Positions 33,384 through 42,822 of a DNA stretch of 64,000 nucleotides are shown piece after piece. The translations under genes and the position numbers were made by a program. The notes beneath the pieces are model-generated. The model worked only from the letters and a program-made list of their open reading frames with translations, searched no databases and was not told where the DNA came from. Within the stretch, counting starts at the first letter, position 1. Each line of letters opens with the position of its first letter. This DNA is from Gammaproteobacteria bacterium (GTDB taxonomy: Bacteria > Pseudomonadota > Gammaproteobacteria > Pseudomonadales > Azotimanducaceae), in NCBI GenBank assembly GCA_002708765.1, contig PAPD01000011.1, positions 16,858 through 80,857 of the forward strand, given 5' to 3'.

Positions 33384-34535
33384 CTAATCTTGCCTCTTAT
33401 ACCATGCGAATAGCATTAGTCCTGCCATTATAGTAACTCCGAGAGACATCAATCCTAGGGCTCCCCAAATCTGGTAGATAATACCGCTCATGCCGGCTGT
33501 TGCAGCTGCAACCGCACTACCAATCGCCCCAAAGAGGCCTTGACCAGTTGCGGCAGCATCTTCTCCGCTGGCCTTTGCAATCGCTACCCGCGTCGAGGGC
33601 ATCGTATATGCGTCAGCGATGGAATGGATAGCTAGCGGGACACATATAAGCCACAGGTTCTTCAAAAACAAATCTGTAAGACAGCCGTAGATAATCATGC
33701 AGATCATTGCCGCAACTATGCCATTTGTGCCGACGAGTAAAGGACCTTTTTTTTCAGCTAGTTCTCCTGCAATGGGAGCGATAAAAATTATTGGTATACC
33801 AAAAACAGTGAGAGTGAGACCGATAAATGCCTGACTTGCCCCTAGATCATCGAGAAATATAGACCATATGCCTTCAAATATACCCACTGTTATCCAGAAG
33901 CAGATTCCCATTGCTATAGCGGATTGCATTTCTGGCTTCTTTAGCAAATCCGACATCACCCCTGTCTTGGGAATATTCCGGGAACCGAGTATCTCGATCC
34001 TCCAGATCATTGGAACAAAAATAGTCATCAAGACCGCAAGCATAAGAAAGCTGGAATTAAAACCAAAGGCCCAATTAAGGATTGTTGCTAGGACCGGTCC
34101 TAGTAAGAAACCGCCAGTTTCGTAGGCTGTAAGCACACCCAAAGCCCTTCCTGTTTCAGGGTGATGGTTTATTATCACGAATCTGCGAATAGCCGGCATT
34201 ATCATTCCCGATCCAAACCCCAAGGCTGCTCTCGAAATAATCCATCCCTCTATCGTGGTGGCGAAGACCATCCATATGCTGCTTAGGATAGAAAGAATTA
34301 TTCCTATCCGGATCATTCTCTGGCCGTGACCCTGATCTGCTAATTTCGATAACAGTATCTGCGAAAGGAAAGCCGCTGCAAAAGCGGCGGCACCTATGAG
34401 ACCTATTTCAGTGCTGCTGAATTTGAATGCATTCCGGATTTCTGCGGTTAGTGCCAGAATGGCGCTGAAGCCTATATTCAATACCGCTGACAACCAATAA
34501 AGGCTTAACAGTTCTCTGGTTTTATGATTCCTCAA
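33384..34535 (-). CDS. MFS transporter
   Basis: A 383-residue twelve-helix transporter. The loop after helix 2 reads LLSKLADQGHGQRMI, a loose version of the major-facilitator signature, and the second-half loop is GELAEKKGPLL. The start at 34535 is a TTG; no nearby in-frame ATG exists and no clear Shine-Dalgarno was seen, so the exact N-terminus is uncertain. It follows an LLM gene by 15 bases on the same strand and is the last gene of a unit with LLM, hydrolase and LLM upstream. Confidence 0.85.
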   Translation of the reverse strand: MRNHKTRELLSLYWLSAVLNIGFSAILALTAEIRNAFKFSSTEIGLIGAAAFAAAFLSQILLSKLADQGHGQRMIRIGIILSILSSIWMVFATTIEGWIISRAALGFGSGMIMPAIRRFVIINHHPETGRALGVLTAYETGGFLLGPVLATILNWAFGFNSSFLMLAVLMTIFVPMIWRIEILGSRNIPKTGVMSDLLKKPEMQSAIAMGICFWITVGIFEGIWSIFLDDLGASQAFIGLTLTVFGIPIIFIAPIAGELAEKKGPLLVGTNGIVAAMICMIIYGCLTDLFLKNLWLICVPLAIHSIADAYTMPSTRVAIAKASGEDAAATGQGLFGAIGSAVAAATAGMSGIIYQIWGALGLMSLGVTIMAGLMLFAWYKRQD

Positions 34536-34550
34536 AATTTTAATCAGGTT

Positions 34551-35471
34551 TCAAATTTCTGGGTATCTTTGGTGGAGAATACTGCTAACCTCGGAAACAA
34601 TATCTATGCTTTCCTCTTTGGAGTTTCCTCTAGCTTCAATATTAATAATGCGAGCACCCGCTTCAATATAGGGCGAAAGAAAGTCGCCGATTCTCTCCGC
34701 GGAGCCGTAAGGGCTATAACGTTCGAATTTCTCAAACGGGACTTTGTAGATATCTTCCATTCCTCTTGCAACATGTGTTCTGGCGTCCTTTCCTACTCCA
34801 GCCCATAGCTGAATTCCGTGAATCCAGGTTTTATTTTCAGATTTCGTTCGGGTCTCTTCAATCGTGGATACGCAGTTTCTGAATCTGTCGGGAGAGACCC
34901 AGACGCCTAACCAGCCATCACCAAATTTAGCTGTTCGTCTGATAGCAGCTTTGGAACGTCCGCCGATAAGGATGGGAATTTCTGGTTTAGGAGGAGGCCT
35001 GATCTGCGCCTTGCTGAAATTGAAAAAATCAGAATTATGAGAAACCTTTTCGCCAGTCATAAGCTTTCGGAGAGCTTCCAGCGAGTGATTGGTATGGTTG
35101 CCTCTTTTTGATGGGTCGACTCCACAAATCTCCATTTCATGGCGGTCTTCTCCTCCAATACCTATACCAAACACAATTCGTCCTGGAGCAGATACGCTGA
35201 GAGATGATAGTTGCCTTGCAACGACTACCGGGTGTCTTAACGCGAGAAGATAGACACCGGTTACGATAGTCATTTGAGGCATTATTGCGGCTAGTGTGGC
35301 AGAGTTGATTAAGGCGTCCATTCCTAGACCGGTGTGAAAGCTAATGTGATCTGCTACGAACAAATGGTTTATATCAGAGTTGCTGATACGATCGGCTAAA
35401 AGGGTTCTCGCCTTAAAATCTCCCTTCAAGAGGTCGTCAGATCCAGTTATCCCAATGCTGAGTCTTTTCAT
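34551..35471 (-). CDS. LLM-class flavin-dependent oxidoreductase
   Basis: A 306-residue luciferase-like protein. FVADHISFHTGLGMDAL, MTIVTGVYLLALRHPVVVAR and the FMN/F420 region RIVFGIGIGGEDRHEMEICG are family features; IPILIGGRSKAAIRRTAKFGDGW marks the second phosphate-binding turn. It lies between an alpha/beta hydrolase (upstream, 55 bases) and an MFS transporter (downstream, 15 bases), all on the minus strand. It is likely part of one transcription unit for an oxygenated or reduced hydrophobic compound. A TATACC hexamer occurs at 35493-35498, upstream of the start. Confidence 0.87.
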   Translation of the reverse strand: MKRLSIGITGSDDLLKGDFKARTLLADRISNSDINHLFVADHISFHTGLGMDALINSATLAAIMPQMTIVTGVYLLALRHPVVVARQLSSLSVSAPGRIVFGIGIGGEDRHEMEICGVDPSKRGNHTNHSLEALRKLMTGEKVSHNSDFFNFSKAQIRPPPKPEIPILIGGRSKAAIRRTAKFGDGWLGVWVSPDRFRNCVSTIEETRTKSENKTWIHGIQLWAGVGKDARTHVARGMEDIYKVPFEKFERYSPYGSAERIGDFLSPYIEAGARIINIEARGNSKEESIDIVSEVSSILHQRYPEI

Positions 35472-35526
35472 GGCAATAGTTCCATTATTTTGTATACCAG
35501 TCTTTTAATTTCAGGACCGACCGTTT

Positions 35527-36420
35527 CTATAGCTCGGAAATCTCAGTGTTTATAATTTCCGTTATTTTCTCGGGAATTTCCATCGGCAGGAAATGCGTAT
35601 TCTTGGGGAAGTAGATTTCCCTTGCGTTCTGGAATTCGTTAACCAGATTCTTCCAAGTGGGAGAGGAAGAAAAGTCCATGGTCTCCTTGCTAGGATCTCG
35701 CTCTTTCGCCCTTACTATCAAGACAGGGAAGCTAAGCGTTTTCAGAGATTCGTAGATCTTTGCATTTGTTCTCGAAGAGGAATATACACTTGCTTCGATT
35801 TCAGGTGGACAAGCGAGGGAGTAGCCGGGCCCGTCAGGATTTTTTATCAATCCATATCGGCAATAATCTTCAAATATTTCGGGATCGAAAATTCCATATG
35901 ACCCCTTATTTTTCAATCTTTCCATCATTTCTTCTAGGGAAGAAAATTGATCTCGGCGTTTTGCGATAGGATGATTATCAATTTCTTCGAGCAAAACGGA
36001 ATTCTGTTGCTGAAAGGAATCGGGATCCGGGATTACTGGATCGATAGCGATGATTTTTTTAAACTTGCTGGGTGTTGAAGCGGCAGCTCCAATCAGGGCG
36101 TGCCCCCCCATGCTGTGTCCGATTGCGACTAGATTTTTTAGTTCCAGTTCCTTGATAAACTCCTCCGTGTCCGACACGACTTCGTCCCAGTGAGATATTT
36201 TCAGCTTTTCGCTTTGACCGTGGCCCCTCTGATCAAGGCTTATGGAGTGATGCTCGCCAAGGGCGTTGATTATCTTATCCCATACTCTTGCGTGGAAGCC
36301 TGTAGCATGAACGAAAAGAAGAGTTGGGCCCTTGGTTTTTAAGTGAGCATTTCTTTCGAAATAGCTAAGACGAGCTGAAGACAGGGTAATACTTTTTTCA
36401 ACGCCTTCCTGAATTCTCAA
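35527..36420 (-). CDS. alpha/beta-fold hydrolase
   Basis: A 297-residue hydrolase. FVHATGFHARVWDKI carries the oxyanion HxxGF motif, GHSMGGHALIG is the nucleophile elbow with the catalytic Ser, and NTHFLPMEIPEKI supplies the C-terminal His. The acid is probably the Asp in VRAKERDPS. The start is TTG at 36420, with GAGGAAAAG seven bases before it. It sits between two LLM oxidoreductase genes on the same strand, which suggests hydrolysis of a product made by one of them, such as an ester or lactone. Substrate unknown. Confidence 0.87.
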   Translation of the reverse strand: MRIQEGVEKSITLSSARLSYFERNAHLKTKGPTLLFVHATGFHARVWDKIINALGEHHSISLDQRGHGQSEKLKISHWDEVVSDTEEFIKELELKNLVAIGHSMGGHALIGAAASTPSKFKKIIAIDPVIPDPDSFQQQNSVLLEEIDNHPIAKRRDQFSSLEEMMERLKNKGSYGIFDPEIFEDYCRYGLIKNPDGPGYSLACPPEIEASVYSSSRTNAKIYESLKTLSFPVLIVRAKERDPSKETMDFSSSPTWKNLVNEFQNAREIYFPKNTHFLPMEIPEKITEIINTEISEL

Positions 36421-36450
36421 TTACTTTTCCTCATTAGGGCTACTAATTGT

Positions 36451-37287
36451 TCAGAGCGCTTCCGGAAGCTCTTTCATGACTTCTTCGAGCTTGGTTATGT
36501 GTTCAGAAACCTTTAGCCCACCGCCTAAGGTGCGAAGGCACAGGTGAGAGAGGCCGAGTTCTTTCCATCGGAGCACTCTTGTTTTCCATTCCTTTTCTCT
36601 TTCTCCGACAACAGCAACTCCGGCCTCTTCTCCGATCTCTTTTGGACAGCGACCTATTTTTTTTGCTGTGTCGGAAATTTTCTCTCTTAATCCGTGTATA
36701 TCTTCAGGAGAACATAGCACAAACCAGCCGTCGCTTATTTCACCGATTCTTTTTATAACAGCCGGGGATGGGATAGACCTTGCTCCGATCCACATAGGAA
36801 TAGGTTGCTGGATAGGTAAGGGGTTCAATCCTGCACCTGAAATTTCATGATAATCTCCTGAAAAGTTGACCTGGTGTTGTGACCACAGTTTCTTTAATAA
36901 ATGCATTTGTTCTGAGCAACGCTTTCCCCGATTAGAAAATTGCATGCCTAGGTATTCGTACTCTTCCTGGCTCGAGCCCACGCCTATTCCCAGTCGCAGA
37001 CGACCAGCTGACAGGTTATCAAGTTCTGCGGCTTGCTTGGCAAAGTGGACAGTCTGTCTCGCGGGTAGGATAATAACGGAAGGAACGAGCTCTATCTTTT
37101 CAGTGATTGCCGAAATGTGCGCCAACATCATCATTGGCTCGTTAAGGTATGCGCTGCCAGGACGCATAACCTGGTCGGGTATTCTTAAATGCGTAAGCCC
37201 CAACTCTTCAGCAGCTTGAGCAAAGTCCCTGATGGCAGAGAAATCTCCGGCCATTTCTCGTACTGGTAATGAGACACCAACTTTCAA
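36451..37287 (-). CDS. LLM-class flavin-dependent oxidoreductase
   Basis: A luciferase-like protein of 278 residues from my preferred TTG at 37287, where AAGG lies eight bases upstream and the protein begins MKVGVSLPVREM as LLM proteins usually do; a TTG at 37314 would add nine residues. Landmarks are ELGLTHLRIPDQVMRP, GRLRLGIGVGSSQEEYEYLG and PMWIGARSIPSPAVIKRIGE. It heads the minus-strand unit LLM - hydrolase - LLM - MFS. The cofactor could be FMN or F420. Confidence 0.85.
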   Translation of the reverse strand: MKVGVSLPVREMAGDFSAIRDFAQAAEELGLTHLRIPDQVMRPGSAYLNEPMMMLAHISAITEKIELVPSVIILPARQTVHFAKQAAELDNLSAGRLRLGIGVGSSQEEYEYLGMQFSNRGKRCSEQMHLLKKLWSQHQVNFSGDYHEISGAGLNPLPIQQPIPMWIGARSIPSPAVIKRIGEISDGWFVLCSPEDIHGLREKISDTAKKIGRCPKEIGEEAGVAVVGEREKEWKTRVLRWKELGLSHLCLRTLGGGLKVSEHITKLEEVMKELPEAL

Positions 37288-37434
37288 TTGGAAAACCTTA
37301 TTTTCAAGTTTCAATCCTGTATTAATGCAATATCGTTATTTTAATGTGAACCGAAAAATTTAGGATGAGGACACCTTTTTCCTGCTCGCGTCTTTTTAAA
37401 AACTGACTCTCCGCAATATTTAGTAGATTGGTCA

Positions 37435-37448
37435 GGATATTAATATCC
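37435..37448. repeat. 14-bp perfect palindrome
   Basis: GGATATTAATATCC is its own reverse complement. It lies 13 bases beyond the stop of the truncated hemoglobin gene, in the promoter region of the LLM unit that starts at 37287. It could be an operator; no T-run makes it a terminator. Confidence 0.4.
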
Positions 37449-37461
37449 ACACAGGGTCCTT

Positions 37462-37899
37462 CTAACCAATCGCTATTATATCTGGGCCATCGTTCTTTGG
37501 TTTAGAATCTTCACAGTTTCGAACTGTTTCTGCTACCCTGAAAAGAGGATCTTTCAGCATTTGCTTTAATTCTTCAGTAGCCTCGATTTTTATGAGGGCC
37601 TCGTCCATACAGGCTAGCCACTGATCACGTTCTTTAGGACCTATTCGAAACGGCTCGTGTGGCTCGGTCAGACAGATCGTTCCTTTTACCGCTAGATAGA
37701 CGGGAGGTCCCCCCATCCATCCGGTAAGGTAAGCAGCTAACATCCTCTTGACATGATCAAGGTTGTCCGCATGCATTGCTCTGATTTCCGATGCCAGAGG
37801 AAGTTCTTCCATTGCATCATAAAAAGCATTCGCGAGGTCTTTTATTCCTTGATCACCCAGAATTTCGTATGGTGTTTGTGGTTCTTTGCGGTCGGTCAT
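37462..37899 (-). CDS. group II truncated hemoglobin
   Basis: A 145-residue GlbO-type truncated globin that binds heme and handles O2, NO or peroxide. Tyr27 (AFYDAM) fits helix B10, the proximal His is His81 in EPHEPFRIG, and Trp94 in ERDQWLACM is the TrpG8 hallmark of group II. It is a single gene on the minus strand, divergent from the cupin/LLM/TauD operon across 168 bases. Its place beside many flavin and iron oxygenases suggests oxygen or NO protection, though that is inference. Confidence 0.9.
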   Translation of the reverse strand: MTDRKEPQTPYEILGDQGIKDLANAFYDAMEELPLASEIRAMHADNLDHVKRMLAAYLTGWMGGPPVYLAVKGTICLTEPHEPFRIGPKERDQWLACMDEALIKIEATEELKQMLKDPLFRVAETVRNCEDSKPKNDGPDIIAIG

Positions 37900-38067
37900 A
37901 GCATCTAAATGAATTTGTTTGATACCCGTAGGTGATAAAAAAGAGCTTAATCTATCTTGCCTCTAATTTTAACAAAAGATCTTGTGTTTTTAACTATAAC
38001 AATTGTGCTTTTGATTAATGTATCCTAGTTCCGACAAAACGTTTGTTATTTTAAAGGAGGCACGTGA

Positions 38068-38424
38068 GTGGGTGTTACCGTTGAAAAGGTTGGTTTTTCT
38101 TCACGAGAGGAGGCTATCCTCATTGCAAAGTCTGAAGGGCATTTCAACAGAGATGGGGCAATGAAAAGTGGAGATCTGGAAGATATTCATTGGCACAAGA
38201 CGGGTTTGCATATATATGTATTGTCTGGAACTTTTGAAACTCTGGATGTTGAAAGCGCTAGGACTCTGGTGGCGGGCAGAGGTGACCTGATAAAAATACC
38301 TAGAAGAACTCTTCATGCTGCTTGTTGTCCGGATCCTTCTACTTATTTGGTGGGTTTTGAGTCGGAGGACGCCGCTAGAAATTTTCGACCAGAGCTCCCT
38401 GAAGACTTGTATAAGAATGCTTGA
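38068..38424 (+). CDS. small cupin-domain protein
   Basis: A 118-residue single-domain cupin. The first metal motif is visible as DIHWHKTGLHIYVLSGTFETLD, giving two His ligands, followed by GRGDLIKIPRRTLHAACC with the final His. The start is GTG at 38068, supported by a very strong ribosome binding site AAGGAGG (38054-38060) seven bases upstream. It precedes an LLM oxidoreductase by 49 bases. It may bind a metal and a small ligand or act as an accessory isomerase; no specific reaction is evident. Confidence 0.8.
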   Translation: MGVTVEKVGFSSREEAILIAKSEGHFNRDGAMKSGDLEDIHWHKTGLHIYVLSGTFETLDVESARTLVAGRGDLIKIPRRTLHAACCPDPSTYLVGFESEDAARNFRPELPEDLYKNA

Positions 38425-38473
38425 GTTGAAATGCAGTTTCAGAGTGTTGTTAATTAACTAGAAGGAAAGAGAT

Positions 38474-39493
38474 ATGAGCCAGTTAAAGATCGGATTGCAA
38501 TTAGGCTATTGGGGCGCGGGCCCGGACCCGAAAATGGTGCAAATAGCGCAGGAAGCGGAAAAGCTAGGCTATGACGCAGTTTTTACAGCAGAGGCGTGGG
38601 GTTCCGATGTCTTTACACCGCTTGCATGGATTGGCGCTCATACGAAAACAATCCGTCTTGGAACTGGGATTGCCCAGCTTTCAGCTAGGGCGCCTACGGC
38701 TACTGCGATGGCTGCACTTACTCTGGATCATCTATCGGGAGGACGGATGATTTTAGGGTTAGGTGTTTCTGGACCCCAGGTAGTGGAGGGCTGGTACGGG
38801 CGTCCGTTTGGAAAACCATTGGCTCGTACTAGAGAATACGTAAATATCGTAAAGCAGGTATTTCGCAGAGAAGCTCCTGTTCAAAATGAAGGCGAACACT
38901 ATCCTCTTCCCTATACAGGAGAGGGTTCATGGGGTTTGGGTAAGCCGCTTAAATCCATTACGCACCCGCTTCGCGAGGACTTACCCATATTTTTGGGAGC
39001 TGAAGGACCAAAGAATGTCGCTATGACTGCCGAGATAGCCGATGGGTGGTTACCTCTGTACTATTCTCCATATCGCCAGGAAGTTTATGCTGATCAGATC
39101 AAAAATGCCAAGCCTGGCTTCGAAATCATGCAAGGCGTGACTGTCATTATAAATGAAAATGTAGAGGAAGCCTTGATTCCTTTGAAACATAGTCTCGCTC
39201 TTTATATCGGGGGGATGGGAGCTAAATCAAGAAATTTTCATAACGAGCTTGTCAAACGGATGGGATTTGAAGAGGAAGCCGAAAAAATTCAGGACCTCTA
39301 CTTGGCGGGGAAAAAAGATGAAGCTATGCGAGCGGTGCCGACCCAGTTGGCCGATGAGATATCATTAGTGGGATCAGTTGAACGAATAAAAGACAGATTA
39401 AATGCATGGCGTGAAACCCCTGTATCGTCGTTGCTTGTTTCGACTAGAAGCATGGGTGAATTGAGAACCTTTTCGGAGCTTGTGCTGGGTTGA
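38474..39493 (+). CDS. LLM-class oxidoreductase, F420-type subgroup
   Basis: A 339-residue luciferase-like protein of the branch usually labelled 'LLM class F420-dependent'. Features are LGYDAVFTAEAWGSDVFTPL, IRLGTGIAQLSARAPTATAM, MILGLGVSGPQVVEGWYG and LPIFLGAEGPKNVAMTAEIA. It is close in pattern to the protein at 52693-53751. The TauD-like dioxygenase start overlaps its stop (TGATG), so the two are translationally coupled. If F420 is really used, the organism must make that deazaflavin, which is unusual for Gammaproteobacteria. Confidence 0.87.
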   Translation: MSQLKIGLQLGYWGAGPDPKMVQIAQEAEKLGYDAVFTAEAWGSDVFTPLAWIGAHTKTIRLGTGIAQLSARAPTATAMAALTLDHLSGGRMILGLGVSGPQVVEGWYGRPFGKPLARTREYVNIVKQVFRREAPVQNEGEHYPLPYTGEGSWGLGKPLKSITHPLREDLPIFLGAEGPKNVAMTAEIADGWLPLYYSPYRQEVYADQIKNAKPGFEIMQGVTVIINENVEEALIPLKHSLALYIGGMGAKSRNFHNELVKRMGFEEEAEKIQDLYLAGKKDEAMRAVPTQLADEISLVGSVERIKDRLNAWRETPVSSLLVSTRSMGELRTFSELVLG

Positions 39494-40395
39494 TGATAGG
39501 ATTTTTTCAAGCAGAAACGACGAATCCAGAGGAATGGTTGCAAGATAATCGAAAAGAAATAGACCAATATCTGAAAGATAGTGGAGGTGTGTTGGTTCGA
39601 GGGTTAAATCTGAGAAGCGCTGAAAGTTTCGATAAGTTTGTAACGGCATTTGGACTTGATTCGTTTTCTTACCGTGAATCGCTATCAAATGCGGTCCGGG
39701 TTGACCTTACTCCCAGAGTTTTTACTGCTAACGAGGCTCCCGGGAACATTGAAATTCACCTACACCACGAGATGGCACAGACTCCTTATTCGCCTCAGAT
39801 TCTATTTTTCTGCTGTATCAGGGCGGCTCAGTTTGGAGGAGCTACTCCTGTTTGCAGGTCAGATCTTTTGTTCGAAGCTTTCGAAAGAATTCATCCAAAA
39901 TGGACCAAAAAACTTGCTCGCGAAGGAATAATCTACACGACTTTAATGCCTGGAACTAATGAGGAAAAATCAGGGCAGGGAAGAAGCTGGAGGTCAACAT
40001 TGAGGGTTAATTCGGCCGATGAAGCCGAGAAGAGATTAACGACTTTAGGTTTTTCCTCTGAATGGCGGGGGAAGAAACTGGTTGTGCGCTCTCCTGTATT
40101 ACCGGCGGTTATAGACCTTCCCGGCGGTGGTCGCTCATTTTATCATCAGTTGATCGCTGCTCACATGGGTTGGCCTTGGATTCACGATGACCCAGAGTTG
40201 GGGCTCAAATTTGGCTCGGGAGCGATTATTCCCTCCCGTCTGCTGGATAGTATGACTGAACTCTCACAGAATTTTACTCAAGATCTGGATTGGGAGGATG
40301 GCGATTTTGCGATGTTGAATAACAAGATGATAATGCATGGTCGCAGGCCCTACTTCGGTGAGGGAAAGCGACATGTTCTGGTTAGTATGTCGTAG
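39493..40395 (+). CDS. TauD/TfdA-family Fe(II)/2-oxoglutarate dioxygenase-like protein
   Basis: A 300-residue dioxygenase of the TauD/SyrP-like group. The facial triad can be read as His and Glu in EIHLHHEMAQTP and the distal His in MLNNKMIMHGRRPYFG, with the following Arg as 2-oxoglutarate ligand. Glu in place of Asp is seen in many members. I chose ATG at 39493 (overlapping the TGA of the LLM gene) over the TTG at 39490. A strong terminator follows 18 bases after its stop and ends the operon cupin - LLM - dioxygenase. Confidence 0.87.
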   Translation: MIGFFQAETTNPEEWLQDNRKEIDQYLKDSGGVLVRGLNLRSAESFDKFVTAFGLDSFSYRESLSNAVRVDLTPRVFTANEAPGNIEIHLHHEMAQTPYSPQILFFCCIRAAQFGGATPVCRSDLLFEAFERIHPKWTKKLAREGIIYTTLMPGTNEEKSGQGRSWRSTLRVNSADEAEKRLTTLGFSSEWRGKKLVVRSPVLPAVIDLPGGGRSFYHQLIAAHMGWPWIHDDPELGLKFGSGAIIPSRLLDSMTELSQNFTQDLDWEDGDFAMLNNKMIMHGRRPYFGEGKRHVLVSMS

Positions 40396-40412
40396 TCATA
40401 TTCTTGCAAAAA

Positions 40413-40438
40413 AAAAACCCGGCTTTAGCCGGGTTTTT
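40413..40438. terminator. bidirectional intrinsic terminator
   Basis: AAAAACCCGGC (40413-40423) pairs perfectly with GCCGGGTTTTT (40428-40438) around the loop TTTA, giving an A-tract/T-tract hairpin that works on both strands. It lies between the TauD-like dioxygenase and the TonB receptor, which converge here. The 11-mer TTCTTGCAAAA occurs on both sides of it (40401 and 40437). Confidence 0.92.
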
Positions 40439-40452
40439 CTTGCAAAATAGAC

Positions 40453-42822
40453 TTAGAATTCGTAAGTGAATTCCATGCCATAGCTTCTGGGTCGGTTTAC
40501 TGTTCCCGCTGCGAACAATGTCGCTATGGGATAGAAGACTTCAAACCGTTCGTCAGTACAGTTTCTGCAGTAAGCTGAAACTGACCAATTTTCGTTGGCG
40601 TAGTATCCAACAGAAGCACTTACTTCATCGGTTTCATCGATTCTGGCATTACTCAGATTCAATAAGCTCGCTTCTCTTTCATCGATCCTTGTGTATTTAA
40701 CAAATGCTTCTATAACACCTGTTTCAACCGGAATGGTCAAGGTTCCACCCACACCCAGAGTGAACTCTGGTGCATTTCTTGGTGTAAGAAACGATGCGTC
40801 TTCGATGATTTCCTGTGCATCGTTCGGGTTGATGTCGGTAAAGAACTCCTCGTATTCGGCATCAAGAGATCCATAATTCAAAAATCCTCTGAAGTACTCA
40901 TTAAATACGAAGACAGTTTCGATTTCGACACCCTTGTATTTTACGCTAGCCGCATTGTCGAACACAGTCGCAACAGTTTTGGTGTCGGGATCGAGTGCAA
41001 CAAAGGACTCCTGCTTGTCTTTAAAATCGTTGTAGAAATAGACAGCGTTGAAACGAAGGCGGTCGTCAAAGTGCTGACTCTTATAGCCAAGTTCCCAGTT
41101 ATCTGCTGTTTCAGGATCATATACGTCTCTGACAAAGTCCCTGATATTCTGGTTGACACCAAAGAAGCCACCAGAGTGAAAGCCTTGAGAGAACATTGCA
41201 TAGACCATGGAGCTGTCATTGATGTTATACGTTAGACCAAGCTTGACGGAAGTGTCTGTCCATTCTTCAAGGAGATCTGCATAGCCATTGTCACCAAAGG
41301 CAGTCGGAAAGTTTCTTAGCCATTCTCGAGCCTTGGTAGTCAGATATGCTTGACCAGCGATGAAGTCTTTTTCTTCTTCGGTCCATCTTACTCCAGCTGT
41401 GGCAGTCCACTTTTCATTAAACCGGTAATCCATCTGTCCGTATACTGCAATCGAGGTGGTATCCTGATTCTCATAGAGAACCTGAGCTACCTCTGTTCCA
41501 AGAGGAATGCTTGTCAGGCCTTCGTCACAAGCAACTGTAAATGCTCCTGCGAGACACGCTGCGTAAAGCCCAGGGTCCGCGACAACAGCGCCAAACAGGA
41601 ATGCCCAGAACTGGTCTGCGGTGCTCCAATCCTGCGTGAAATCCTGATTGAAGTAATAAACACCTGCGGAAAAGCTGACCTTGTCATAGTTTCCATCAAT
41701 TCTAAATTCCTGACTGGTTTGCTCGAAGTCGTTTTTGCGCTCGATAGTAATGAATGGGTTAGGGGAAGCGTCAAAATCGTAGAAACGATATTCGTCCAGC
41801 TTCCTGTGCCCTGTGATAGAAACCAGAGTCAGGTTGTCATTGAGGTCGTACTTCATTGTTAGGGTCATGGCATCGGTATCTAACTGACTAAGACTATCTT
41901 TATCATTATCGGAAAAATCGGGGGTATCCAAAGAGTTCCGGCAGCCACCGAAAACAATACAATTAAGAAAACCACCGCTGTAGTCATTTTCGGGCGATCC
42001 GGGTGGAGGTGCTGGTAACAATCCGGGTGGCGTATTGTAGTTGGTATTATAGAAGGCCATTATCGCATCATCCCTGAACGCCTCTACGGTTAGCAACGCC
42101 TCAAATCTGTCATTCGGTTCGAAAAGGAAAGTCAATCCGAAGTTCTGATAATCACGATCCCCTGATTCACTGCCAGTTACGATATTCGGCATGAACCCAT
42201 CGAAGTTGATGTCGGTGGCAAAAAACTTCATAGCGATAGTATCACTTAGCCTCGTATTAAGAACTGCCCGAGCTTCAAGTTGTCCGTCCTTACCTGCGGT
42301 TAGTCTGACTTTGCCTCCTGTTTCGCCTGTTGGCCTGCTTCTGACAACATTGATAACCCCACCCACAGTATTCTTCCCGAATAAAGTGCCCTGCGGTCCA
42401 CGGAGTATTTCTACCCTTTCCAGGTCAAAATTTTCCATGACCTGGCCCGCCATTGAGCCAAGATAAATACCATCAACAACAACGGCTATCGGAGCATCCA
42501 GAGAGTTATCATCTGTTCGCACTGGACTGATTCCTCTAATGTTAACAACACCGCCACCGCCACCTCGGGCGCCGTCTTCTTCAAATATCACGTTAGGTGA
42601 GTAGCCGGTAATTCCTTTAAGATCTCTGATCGAAGTGTTTTGAAGTTCTGAAGTTAGAGCGGTCAGTGACACAGGAATGTCCTGAGCTGATTCCTCTTGT
42701 TTACGAGCAGTTACAATCACCTCTTCTAATGTCGCTCCTTCATCATCTCCGTAAGTCACGAAAGAAAATGAAGTTCCCACGAAAGCAAAGAGCGAAAGCA
42801 ACGTAAATTTCATTAATTGCAT
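40453..42822 (-). CDS. TonB-dependent outer-membrane receptor
   Basis: A 789-residue outer-membrane beta-barrel that takes up a ligand using TonB energy. The N-terminus MQLMKFTLLSLFAFVGTSFSF is a signal peptide; LEEVIVTARKQEESAQDIPV is a TonB-box and plug start; RGPQGTLFGKNTVGGVINV is the plug signature; the last residues MEFTYEF end in Phe as required for barrel assembly. A Ser/Pro-rich external loop follows at about residues 280-310. The best match in style is the large receptor family of marine Gammaproteobacteria and sphingomonads; ligand unknown. It is transcribed alone from the 347-base divergent spacer. Confidence 0.93.
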   Translation of the reverse strand: MQLMKFTLLSLFAFVGTSFSFVTYGDDEGATLEEVIVTARKQEESAQDIPVSLTALTSELQNTSIRDLKGITGYSPNVIFEEDGARGGGGGVVNIRGISPVRTDDNSLDAPIAVVVDGIYLGSMAGQVMENFDLERVEILRGPQGTLFGKNTVGGVINVVRSRPTGETGGKVRLTAGKDGQLEARAVLNTRLSDTIAMKFFATDINFDGFMPNIVTGSESGDRDYQNFGLTFLFEPNDRFEALLTVEAFRDDAIMAFYNTNYNTPPGLLPAPPPGSPENDYSGGFLNCIVFGGCRNSLDTPDFSDNDKDSLSQLDTDAMTLTMKYDLNDNLTLVSITGHRKLDEYRFYDFDASPNPFITIERKNDFEQTSQEFRIDGNYDKVSFSAGVYYFNQDFTQDWSTADQFWAFLFGAVVADPGLYAACLAGAFTVACDEGLTSIPLGTEVAQVLYENQDTTSIAVYGQMDYRFNEKWTATAGVRWTEEEKDFIAGQAYLTTKAREWLRNFPTAFGDNGYADLLEEWTDTSVKLGLTYNINDSSMVYAMFSQGFHSGGFFGVNQNIRDFVRDVYDPETADNWELGYKSQHFDDRLRFNAVYFYNDFKDKQESFVALDPDTKTVATVFDNAASVKYKGVEIETVFVFNEYFRGFLNYGSLDAEYEEFFTDINPNDAQEIIEDASFLTPRNAPEFTLGVGGTLTIPVETGVIEAFVKYTRIDEREASLLNLSNARIDETDEVSASVGYYANENWSVSAYCRNCTDERFEVFYPIATLFAAGTVNRPRSYGMEFTYEF

